Shown here piece after piece: positions 1 to 6,957 of a stretch of 64,000 bases of DNA (positions are counted from its first letter, which is position 1; every line of letters begins with the position of its first letter). The notes below the pieces were generated by a model. That model made no database searches. It worked only from the letters and a program-made list of their open reading frames with translations, and was not told the origin of the DNA. A program made the translations under genes and the position numbers. Source of the DNA: Amycolatopsis mediterranei (GTDB taxonomy: Bacteria; Actinomycetota; Actinomycetes; Mycobacteriales; Pseudonocardiaceae); the NCBI RefSeq assembly GCF_026017845.1, contig NZ_CP100416.1, positions 8,760,842 to 8,824,841 of the forward strand. The letters run 5' to 3'.

Positions 1-765
1 TTCTGGACGCAGGTCCGCGTGTTGACGGCCCGTTCCTCGCGGACGGCGTTCGGCGACCGCCGGCTGGTCTTCTTCGGCCTGCTGCAGCCGGTGGTGCTGC
101 TGTTGCTGTTCAGCCAGGTGTTCAGCGGCGTCGGCGCGCTGCCGGGCGTCGCGGCGTACCAGGGTTACGTGAACTTCCTGGTGCCGGCGACGCTGGTCAA
201 CATCGCCATGACGACGGCGATGAGCTCGGGCGCGGGCCTGCTGGCGGAGATCTACGGCGGCTTCACCGGACGGCTGCGCTGCCTGCCGATCTCCCTGTTT
301 TCCGTACTGGTGGCCCGCACCCTGGCGGATGCCGCGCGGCTGGGTGTCCAGCTGGCGGTGACGGCCGTGGCCAGCGTGGTCTTCCTGGGCTTCCGCCCGG
401 CGGGCGGCCTGGTCGGCCTGGCGTTGGCCCTGGTGCTGACGCTGGTCGTCGGCTGGTGCCTGAGCTGGGTGTTCGTGGCGATCACGACGTGGCTGCGCAA
501 GGCGGAAACGCTCCAGGCGGCGTCGTTCGTGGTGATGTTCCCGCTGATGTTCTCATCGAGCGCGTACATGCCTCTGGACACGATGCCGGCGTGGGTCCGC
601 GCGGTTTCGGCGGTCAACCCGCTGACCTACGCGATCGACGCAACCCGCGCGCTGGCTTTGGCCCGCCCGCTCGGCTGGTCGCTCCTGACGGCCCTGATCA
701 TCGCCGCGGTGGCCGCGGTGGCGGGCGCCACGCTGGCCGCCCGCACCTTCCGGCGCCGCACCTAA
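1..765 (+). CDS. ABC-2 type transporter permease, DrrB-like (5' end cut off)
   Basis: The reading frame is open from the first base and continues through the GTG at 19, so the true start lies outside the window; 254 codons are visible. The product is a polytopic membrane protein with about six hydrophobic segments, such as the ones beginning LVFFGLLQPVV and LVGLALALVLTLVVGW, and a conserved region with YMPLDTMPAWVRAVSAVNPLTY. This layout is that of ABC-2 permeases of the daunorubicin-resistance (DrrB) type, which pair with a DrrA ATPase to export drugs, lipids or glycans. The ATPase would be expected upstream, outside the window. The substrate cannot be told. Family assignment is firm; function is inferred. 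Confidence 0.88.
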   Translation, partial: FWTQVRVLTARSSRTAFGDRRLVFFGLLQPVVLLLLFSQVFSGVGALPGVAAYQGYVNFLVPATLVNIAMTTAMSSGAGLLAEIYGGFTGRLRCLPISLFSVLVARTLADAARLGVQLAVTAVASVVFLGFRPAGGLVGLALALVLTLVVGWCLSWVFVAITTWLRKAETLQAASFVVMFPLMFSSSAYMPLDTMPAWVRAVSAVNPLTYAIDATRALALARPLGWSLLTALIIAAVAAVAGATLAARTFRRRT

Positions 766-1160
766 CCCAGCGACTCCAGCCTCGTCGCGGCCTCTTCCGC
801 TCCACCCGCCGCTTCGAACGAGTCGCGGATCTTCTCGGCGCCGAGGCGGTACTGACCCGCCGATTCGATCGCCTCGCGGATGTCGGCCGCCTTCGCGCGG
901 TCGAACCGCAGCCGCACCCCCGCCGAGGCCGCGACCACCTGCTGGGCCAGCATCGACTGGTCGTCGCGGATCGGGGCCACCACCAGCCCCCGCACGGACG
1001 GCATCCCGGCCAGCGCGTCGACGCTCTCGGCCAGGAACCGCACGCCGGCCGCCGCGTTCGCCGTTCCCAGCGTCACCACGACCAAGGGGCGTCCGTCCAC
1101 ACCGGACCATTCGCCCGCACTGGCGGCCAAGGCGGGCCCGACGTACGACACCGGAACCAC
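762..1160 (-). pseudogene. Glycosyltransferase remnant (C-terminal third only)
   Basis: About 130 residues resemble the C-terminal, nucleotide-sugar-binding half of MGT/UDP-glycosyltransferases of the macrolide type: YVGPALAAS, then RPLVVVTLGTAN, then a segment ending in VRGLVVAP, and a C-terminal helix. A complete enzyme has about 390-420 residues. The acceptor-binding N-terminal domain is missing, and the frame upstream of about 1160 runs into a stop and then into an unrelated gene fragment on the other strand. The stop overlaps the ABC permease stop by four bases. It is very unlikely to be active. An intact short ORF remains, so expression of a fragment is possible but not suggested by any ribosome-binding site I can see. 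Confidence 0.7.
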
Positions 1161-1170
1161 CGGCCGGCAC

Positions 1171-1627
1171 TACCGCACCCCGGTCGCGGAGACGTTCCTC
1201 GCGCTCTCGGATCTGGTGCGGCAGGGGAAGATCCGGTACGCCGGGACGTCGGAGTGGACGGCCGAGCAGCTCCTACAGGCCCACGAAGCCGCGGCGCGGT
1301 ACAACGTGCCGCTGATCGCCAACCAGCCGCACTACTCGATGCTGTGGCGGGTGCCCGTGGCGCAGGTGATGCCGGTGGGCGGCGCGGATCGGCGTCCGGC
1401 AGTTCGCCTCGGTGTCCCTCGCTCAGGGCGTGCTGGCCGGCAAGTACCGGGATGGCCGGATCCCGGCGGGTTCGCGCGCGGCCGGGCCGCCGCCCAGCCG
1501 GCCGTTGCTCCTGCCGGAGCTGCTGGAACGGGTGGAGCTGCTGCGTGGCGTCGCGGACGACGCCGGCCCAGCTTCGCCCAGACCGACCCGCGGCTGGTGT
1601 GGTCCGCCGCCCGCTCAGCTGTCCTAG
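1171..1627 (+). pseudogene. Aldo/keto reductase remnant, frameshifted and truncated at both ends
   Basis: The first frame reads TPVAETFLALSDLV followed by RQGKIRYAGTSEW and NQPHYSMLWR, typical of the middle of aldo/keto reductases of the potassium-channel beta type. Near 1385-1410 the similarity jumps to another frame, which continues with VSLAQGVLAGKYRDGRIP. The last part (after 1560) no longer resembles the family. The N-terminal half with the catalytic Asp-Tyr-Lys is missing and at least one frameshift is needed, so this is a dead gene. It abuts the glycosyltransferase remnant near 1160, which suggests that one deletion or recombination event joined the two. The stop shares bases with the stop of the CHAT gene on the opposite strand. 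Confidence 0.75.
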
Positions 1628-4233
1628 CCGGCGCCGAGGCAGACGAACGGGCGGCGGAACGGGTCGACGGCGATCGCGTCGGCCAGCGCCAGCGCCGGGC
1701 TCTCCCGGACGGCCAGCGCGCGGTAGTAGTCGTCCATCGCGGCGGCCGAGGCGAGGTCGCCGACGCGCGACAGCGGCGCGATCACCGTCCGGGAGCCGCT
1801 GGCCAGCAGCGCGCTGGCGAAGCCGAGGGCTTCGTCGCCGGGCCGGATCCGGTTCATCGCGAGCTCGCACGCGGCGAACACGACCTGCCGCGGCGGCTGC
1901 CGCAGCCCGGCCATCTCGTGGCCGAACAGCGCGCCGTCGGCGAGTTCGAGCCGGGAGAACAGCGCGTTTTCCGGCTCGTGCGCGCCGTGCGCGGCGAAGT
2001 GCGCGAGCTTGGCGCCGTCCATCGCGCGCAGCACGGACTTCACGGTGGCCTGGGCGCCGGTCATCGTCGTCGCGGTGCGGTAGTGCGTGGTGAGCTTCTC
2101 GAGCTCACCACGGGCGCCGGCCAGCCCGGGCCCGCGGACGAGCACGATCTTGCGGGCGCGCGACGACTTCGTCAGCTCGGCGGCCAGCCAGGCGGTCGCC
2201 GACGGCGCGACGACGGTCGGCCGCCCGAGCAGCCCGGGCAGCACGCCCCACGGCACGGCGTAGAGCGGCCCGGTCGGGACGATGACCAGCTCGCGCTCGC
2301 CGATGAGGCCGGCCAGGGGCTGGATCAGCTGCGTGTCGAGCTTGTCGGCCTGCTTGTGCGCGGAGGCCATGACGACCTCGGCCAGCCGTTCGGGCAGGTT
2401 GTCGGGAGCAAGGGCATCGAGGTCGACGTTCAGCACGCGCGCGGACTCGGCGGCGGACCCGGCGGACCCGAGCCGCACGAGCCGGCACTCACCCCCGGCC
2501 AGCACGACCGCGACGAGGTCGTCCCCGGAAGCGGCGAAGCTGATCAACGCCCGCTCACCGAGCCGCGCAATGACCTCGGCGAGCCCGGCAACGGGCCGCG
2601 GCCGGCCCCACCGCCCGGTGTGCCAGCCGAGCCGCTGGGCTTCCCGCAGCCGTTCGTTGTACTTCGCCCGCAGGCCGGCGACGGGGTGGCCGTCGTGCTG
2701 GGCCTCCTGGATGGCCTGCCCGAGCCCGCGGACCTCGGCCACGCGCGCGGCGAGTTCGGGATCGGTCCCGGCGGAGAGCGGTTCGTAGCGGTAGGTCTGC
2801 GCCCGGGTCCGTTCGAGCCAGACGAACAGCCGCCGGGCATCGTGGCGCTCGAGCACCAGCTTGACGGCGAGATCGGCGAGTTCCTGCCCGTGCAGAGCGG
2901 TCCCGGAGACGAGATCGAGCCCGCCCATCCGATCCCGCACGGCGTCCAGTTCGGTGAGCCCGGACCGGATCTCGGTGAGCGCCTTGGCCCGGTCGCCCTG
3001 CGCCACGGCGAGTTCGGCCCGGCAGAGCCGCCGCAGCATCCGGTAGTCGATGGGCGTGAGCTGCCCGGGGCGCGGGACCTTCTGCAGAGTCTCGACGGCA
3101 CGCTTGAGGTTGCCGCGCCGGATGTCCAGCCGGACGGCGAGCATCCGCGCGGTGGCGGCCTGCTCGGCCAGGCGGGGAAGCTGCATCTTGTCCGCGGTCC
3201 GCAAGGCGCGCACCGGCAGTCCCGGGGGCAGCGTCCCGCTCGCCACCGCCTCGCGCACGTCGGCCTGCAGACCGAGGACGGCCGCATTGGCCACACAGGT
3301 CTGGCAGCCCACCCGCAGCAGGAGCCGGCGAGCGGAAGCGGCCGTCTGGCGGGCGAATTCGATTTCGTCGTTCAGCAGCGCGGCCGAGGCGCGCAGCAGC
3401 TCCGCGGCACCGAGGTGGCTGGCGATGCTGGGCTCGGCGGTCATCCGGGCGATCAGGTCGTCGAGGTGGCTGCCCGCCTCGTCGGCCAGCCCGGCGGTCA
3501 GCAGGGCCTGCGCCTGTTCCATCGACAGGAGGGCCGGGGCCTCGAGATCCAGCGCGCGGTACACCCGCTCGCTCTCCTGGTAGAGCCGCAGCGCCTCCGG
3601 CACGTCGCCGGTCCGCAGCGACAACGTCCCGAGGATGCGGCGGACATCGGCGGCCTGTCCCCTTAATTCGTATTTCTCCGACAGCTCCAGAGCCCGGTTC
3701 AGGTCCGCGCGGGCCTGGCTCACGTTGCCGAGCTTGGTGTGCACCCAGCCGCGCGAATAGAGCGTTACGACGAATCCGCGCATCTGTGGCGTCGGATCGC
3801 CCAGCTGGGTGAGCAGGAATTCCTTGTGCTCGAGCGAGGCGTCGAAGGAGGCGAGACTCTCCTCGTTGCGCCCGACCGTCATGAGGCGCATGGCGTAGTT
3901 GTGGTCCAACGTTCCGTTCAGGTCGGCGCGCAGGACCGGGTCGGCCACGGCGTTGATGAGCAGCCGCACGTCGTCCAGGCCGGCCAGCCCGGCCGCGACG
4001 TCTCCCGTGAGCTCCGACGACATCCCGGCCAGGGTGCTGGCCACCTTGATCCGCGTGACCAGCCAGTCGGTGCGGTGCTCGTCGGCGACCGGGTGGATCG
4101 AGTCCAGCAGGCTCATACCCCGCCGCAGGTGCTTGACCCCCTGGTGGAAACGCCCGAGGCACGACGCATCGGCGGCGGCTTGCTGGAGGGCGCGGACCGA
4201 CTCGATGACTTCCGGGGGGTCCAGGTTCGTCAC
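1624..4233 (-). CDS. TPR-repeat protein with C-terminal CHAT (caspase-like) protease domain
   Basis: The GTG at 4233 is preferred because an AAGAGGG ribosome-binding site lies just upstream; this gives 869 residues. The N-terminal 550 residues or so are alpha-helical repeats of TPR type, for example the stretches around SFDASLEHKEFLL, NVSQARADLNRALEL and GDVPEALRLYQESE. The C-terminal 300 residues are a CHAT domain, a caspase/separase-related peptidase: HFAAHG holds the predicted catalytic His (about residue 749) and VVFAACELA the catalytic Cys (about 789), at the usual spacing of 40 residues. Both are present, so the protease is probably active. The protein is cytoplasmic, with no signal or membrane segment. 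A gene for a 52-residue peptide lies upstream on the same strand and is a candidate substrate or partner. That link is inference. Confidence 0.9.
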   Translation of the reverse strand: MTNLDPPEVIESVRALQQAAADASCLGRFHQGVKHLRRGMSLLDSIHPVADEHRTDWLVTRIKVASTLAGMSSELTGDVAAGLAGLDDVRLLINAVADPVLRADLNGTLDHNYAMRLMTVGRNEESLASFDASLEHKEFLLTQLGDPTPQMRGFVVTLYSRGWVHTKLGNVSQARADLNRALELSEKYELRGQAADVRRILGTLSLRTGDVPEALRLYQESERVYRALDLEAPALLSMEQAQALLTAGLADEAGSHLDDLIARMTAEPSIASHLGAAELLRASAALLNDEIEFARQTAASARRLLLRVGCQTCVANAAVLGLQADVREAVASGTLPPGLPVRALRTADKMQLPRLAEQAATARMLAVRLDIRRGNLKRAVETLQKVPRPGQLTPIDYRMLRRLCRAELAVAQGDRAKALTEIRSGLTELDAVRDRMGGLDLVSGTALHGQELADLAVKLVLERHDARRLFVWLERTRAQTYRYEPLSAGTDPELAARVAEVRGLGQAIQEAQHDGHPVAGLRAKYNERLREAQRLGWHTGRWGRPRPVAGLAEVIARLGERALISFAASGDDLVAVVLAGGECRLVRLGSAGSAAESARVLNVDLDALAPDNLPERLAEVVMASAHKQADKLDTQLIQPLAGLIGERELVIVPTGPLYAVPWGVLPGLLGRPTVVAPSATAWLAAELTKSSRARKIVLVRGPGLAGARGELEKLTTHYRTATTMTGAQATVKSVLRAMDGAKLAHFAAHGAHEPENALFSRLELADGALFGHEMAGLRQPPRQVVFAACELAMNRIRPGDEALGFASALLASGSRTVIAPLSRVGDLASAAAMDDYYRALAVRESPALALADAIAVDPFRRPFVCLGAG

Positions 4234-4273
4234 AGGCACCCTCTTATGACAGCACAGCCGATGGCAGAAAGAA

Positions 4274-4306
4274 GCCCGCCTACCGGTCAAAGATCAGCAG
4301 GCGGGC
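4274..4306 (-). terminator. Hairpin between peptide gene and CHAT gene
   Basis: The arms AGGCGGGC and GCCCGCCT are perfectly complementary (8 bp) around a 17-base loop, and on the minus strand the stem is followed by TTCTTT. It sits in the 93 bases separating the peptide stop from the CHAT start. It may be an intrinsic terminator or attenuator that lets the peptide be made in excess over the protease. The T tract is short, so termination may be partial. Confidence 0.5.
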
Positions 4307-4326
4307 CTCGGCCAGGCGGCTCGCTA

Positions 4327-4485
4327 TCAGGCCGTGACCTTCTGGTAGCAGCCACCCACGCACTCGGTGTGGACCGGGTGCTCGGTGTGGAGCTTGCCGT
4401 CCGAGTCGGTCCACTGGACCGTCGGGCCGGTCGGCTCGACCGGCTCCGGAGCTTCTTCCGGCTTGACATCCGTGGGCGTCGACAT
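4327..4485 (-). CDS. 52-residue His/Cys-rich peptide upstream of the CHAT gene
   Basis: This gene has a strong ribosome-binding site (GGAGAGGAGAT) seven to ten bases before its ATG, and its codon use fits the neighbours. The N-terminal half is acidic and proline-rich (KPEEAPEPVEP). The C-terminal half reads VQWTDSDGKLHTEHPVHTE, followed by CVGGCYQKVTA, so H33, H36, H39, C42 and C46 are regularly spaced. Possible roles are a substrate cleaved by the downstream CHAT protease, a ribosomally made peptide precursor (acidic leader, Cys-rich end), or a small metal-binding protein. No modifying enzyme gene is next to it. I do not recognise a named family. That it is a real gene is well supported; the function is unknown. 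Confidence 0.72.
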   Translation of the reverse strand: MSTPTDVKPEEAPEPVEPTGPTVQWTDSDGKLHTEHPVHTECVGGCYQKVTA

Positions 4486-4821
4486 GGTCGATCTCCTCTC
4501 CCCTGGGGATCTTCATGGGGACGCTGCCGTGACGGTGAGTCCCCTGTCGCGAGGCCCTCTCCCCGCGAACGGCCCAATAGTTTCACATCAGAGCAATGAT
4601 CGGGAGAGTTTTCGCTACGGAAAGTCAGTCCATGGTGCGTGAGCAGGCGAGATGTCTCGATCGGAACGTCCTAAAGAGTGAAGTCTGTAACGACGTCCAA
4701 TACGGACGTGCATCCCACCCTGGTGGAACCCTTTTCCGGACCACCGGCAGGCACGTGTTGCTCCGGGTACGGAACGTGACCGCCGGCCGCCGGTCCGCAC
4801 CGGAATGTCCTCAGTGGACGG
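4486..4821. other. Intergenic region upstream of the peptide gene
   Basis: These 336 bases hold no convincing gene. The G+C content drops around 4570-4700, as expected of a promoter region for the peptide gene, but I cannot place a clear -35/-10 pair. A perfect inverted repeat, ACGTCC and GGACGT with a 5-base spacer, lies at 4693-4709 and could be an operator. Confidence 0.4.
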
Positions 4822-5961
4822 CTAGGCCGTCGCCGCCGCGTGGAGCGCGCGGACCAGACGCACGTTTTCCGGCGCGGCTCCGCCCGGGAAAGCGCACCGG
4901 CGGCGGTTGTAGCCGTACGCGAGGCCGCTGCGCGGGTCGGCGAACGCCTGCGAGCCGGCCGCGCCACTGTGACCGATGGCGCCCTGGCTCAGGACCGGGT
5001 AATTGTCCGAGACGATCGCGAAGCCCAGGCCGAACGCGTTGCGGTTGCGCGTGGCGACGTCATCGCCGATCGAATGGAGCTGCGCGAACTCGGCCGCGGT
5101 CTCCGGAAGCAGGAGCGGCTCCGGCCCGCTGATCGCCGCGGCGTACAGGCCGGCCAGGCCGCGCGCCGACGCCACGCCGCCCACCGAAGCCGGGCTCAGC
5201 TGCCGGACCAGCTTGCGGTTCGGCAGCTCCCAGAGTTCGGGTGCCTTCGGGTGGTTGCGGTTGAACGCGATGCCCGTGATGCTGTCCGGCCCGGTCGCGT
5301 TCGCCGCCAGCTCCGCCTGCTGCTCGGGCGTCGGCAGCATCGGCAGCGTGGTCAGGAAGCGCGGCTCCAGTTCCTCGGGCAGCCCCAGGTAGAAGTCCAG
5401 GCCGAACGGCTTCCGGACGCGTTCCTCGTAGTGCTCCTGGATGCTGCGGCCGGTCACGCGCCGGACGACCTCGCCGGTCAGCGCGCCGATCACCAGCGCG
5501 TGGTAACCGAACGCGGTGCCCGGCCGCCAGTACGGCCGCTGCGGGGCGAGCCGCTCGGCGATGACGCGGTCGTCGGCGATCTCGTCGCCGGTGAACCCGT
5601 CGTCGGCGCCCACGACACCGGCCCGGTGCGCGAGCAGCTCCCGCAGGGTGATCCCGCTCTTGCCGGCGGCGCCGAACTCCGGCCAGTAGTGGGCGACCCG
5701 CTGGTCGAGGTCGAGCACGCCGTCCTGGACGAGCAGCGCGACCACCAGGTGCGCGGCCCCCTTGGTCGAGGAGAACACGCCGGTCAGCGAGTCTCCGGTG
5801 AAGCCAGGCCCGGTCCACAGGTCGACGACCCGCTCGCCGCCGACGTGCGCGACGAGCTGAGCGGCGTAGTCGCCGCCTTCCTCGGTCGCGACGGCGGCGA
5901 ACTCTTCCCGCACGGACTCGAACCCGTCGGCGACGGTCCCCTGGACGTGCTCGGACGACAT
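4822..5961 (-). CDS. Serine hydrolase of the beta-lactamase/esterase (class C-like) family
   Basis: Start at the ATG at 5961, which follows a GAGGGAGCT ribosome-binding site; 379 residues. The catalytic SxxK motif is seen as SSTK (S64, K67) in GVFSSTKGAAH, the Tyr motif as YHA in AFGYHALVIGAL, and the third motif near GHSGAAGSQAF. Such proteins (family VIII esterases, EstB-like, LACTB relatives) hydrolyse esters or, rarely, beta-lactams. No signal peptide is visible, so it is probably cytoplasmic, which argues against a penicillin-resistance role. It is a single gene, divergent from the small membrane-protein gene that follows. The substrate is unknown. Confidence 0.9.
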   Translation of the reverse strand: MSSEHVQGTVADGFESVREEFAAVATEEGGDYAAQLVAHVGGERVVDLWTGPGFTGDSLTGVFSSTKGAAHLVVALLVQDGVLDLDQRVAHYWPEFGAAGKSGITLRELLAHRAGVVGADDGFTGDEIADDRVIAERLAPQRPYWRPGTAFGYHALVIGALTGEVVRRVTGRSIQEHYEERVRKPFGLDFYLGLPEELEPRFLTTLPMLPTPEQQAELAANATGPDSITGIAFNRNHPKAPELWELPNRKLVRQLSPASVGGVASARGLAGLYAAAISGPEPLLLPETAAEFAQLHSIGDDVATRNRNAFGLGFAIVSDNYPVLSQGAIGHSGAAGSQAFADPRSGLAYGYNRRRCAFPGGAAPENVRLVRALHAAATA

Positions 5962-6065
5962 GGCAGCTCCCTCGGTTCTGTCGGTGACGTCGACGCCAGG
6001 AACCAACTCACGTGATGCCGAGGTATTCCGGTAACGCGCGCCCTCCCCGAGGGGATGTTTCCGGC

Positions 6066-6485
6066 ATGGGGGAACCAGAGCTCGAGGCGGAGGAAACCAC
6101 GACCCGGCCCGGCCGCGGGCTGGCGATCGCGTCGCTCGCGATCGGCGCGGCAGGACTGACGCTCGCGGTCGCGACCTGGGCGGCCTGGCTGATCGTCCGG
6201 CCGGAGATCGTGTCCGCGTGGGTGTTCTCCTGGGTCACGCAGGCGTTCGTGCTGGTCCTCGGCGCGCTGTGGTTCGCCCTGCTGCCGATCAGCGTGCTGG
6301 CACTCGTCTTCGGCGTCTGCGCCGGCGCACGCACCCAGCCGGGGCTCGCCCGGATCGGCGCCAGCCTGGCCGTCGTCACCGCGTTGCTCGCGCTCTCGGG
6401 AGCCGCGGTGTTCGCGACGACGTCGTGGCGGCACGTCGGCCCGCCGGTCGCCTACTTCAGCACGGGAACCTCCGGACCGCGGTAG
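6066..6485 (+). CDS. Small integral membrane protein of unknown function
   Basis: I chose the ATG at 6066 because a GAGGGG stretch lies upstream; the ATG at 6012 in the same frame has no ribosome-binding site. The product has 139 residues with an acidic N-terminus (GEPELEAEETT) and three hydrophobic segments, around LAIASLAIGAAGLTLAV, AFVLVLGALWFALLPISVLAL and IGASLAVVTALLALSGAAVF. The C-terminus is short and probably extracytoplasmic. It resembles the many DUF4190-like small membrane proteins of actinomycetes, but I cannot name a family. It is divergent from the serine hydrolase gene with about 100 bases between them. Confidence 0.65.
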   Translation: MGEPELEAEETTTRPGRGLAIASLAIGAAGLTLAVATWAAWLIVRPEIVSAWVFSWVTQAFVLVLGALWFALLPISVLALVFGVCAGARTQPGLARIGASLAVVTALLALSGAAVFATTSWRHVGPPVAYFSTGTSGPR

Positions 6486-6515
6486 AGAACCTGCCACGCG
6501 GGTACCAGTCCGATC

Positions 6516-6881
6516 ATGAGGCTGACCTCCACCGTGCTCGGCACCCCGGAACCCCGTGCGCTCGCCGAGTTCTATTCGAAGCTCCTCGGCTGGCCGATCC
6601 GCACCGACGAACCGGAGTGGGTGACGCTGCGCCCGGACGACGGCAGCGCGGGGCTGTCGTTCCAGCTGGAGACCGGGCACGTCCCGCCGGTGTGGCCGCC
6701 GGCCGACGGCGCCCAGCAGATGCAGCTGCACCTCGACATCGAGGTCGACGACCTCCAGGAGGCGACGGCGGCGGCGACCGCGGCGGGCGCGGTGGTCGCC
6801 GAGTTCCAGCCGCAGGACGACGTCCGGGTCTGCTTCGATCCGGCCGGGCACCCGTTCTGCCTCTGGACGCGCACGGGGTGA
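6516..6881 (+). CDS. VOC (glyoxalase/bleomycin-resistance fold) family protein
   Basis: 121 residues covering one full vicinal-oxygen-chelate module. The N-terminal half has TPEPRALAEFYSKLLGWP and the C-terminal half LHLDIEVDDLQEATAAA and FDPAGHPFCLW, both typical of the single-module group used as dioxygenases, isomerases or drug-binding proteins. Candidate metal ligands are H and E residues in the LHLDIEV strand and near the C-terminus. It follows the membrane-protein gene by 30 bases on the same strand and may be cotranscribed with it. The specific reaction cannot be predicted. Confidence 0.88.
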   Translation: MRLTSTVLGTPEPRALAEFYSKLLGWPIRTDEPEWVTLRPDDGSAGLSFQLETGHVPPVWPPADGAQQMQLHLDIEVDDLQEATAAATAAGAVVAEFQPQDDVRVCFDPAGHPFCLWTRTG

Positions 6882-6890
6882 CGCCCCGCG

Positions 6891-6918
6891 TTCGCACGGT
6901 CACAGGATCCGCTATGTT
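6891..6918 (+). promoter_or_regulatory. Predicted promoter of the coiled-coil gene
   Basis: TTCGCA (6891-6896) and TATGTT (6913-6918) are 16 bases apart and match housekeeping sigma hexamers moderately well. The start codon at 6958 lies 40 bases after the -10 element. Confidence 0.45.
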
Positions 6919-6957
6919 CGGCTGAGGTCCTGTTCCCGGCGAACGGAGTTGAGTCCT

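Noticed and set aside
1-1627. Edge of a glycosylated antibiotic gene cluster
   Set aside because: Only one permease end and two dead fragments are seen; no biosynthetic genes are present.
880-3666. Very long plus-strand frame opposite the CHAT gene
   Set aside because: It is the complement of a G+C-rich gene with clear domains; the encoded string is low-complexity and lacks any motif, except for the short aldo/keto reductase fragment at its beginning.
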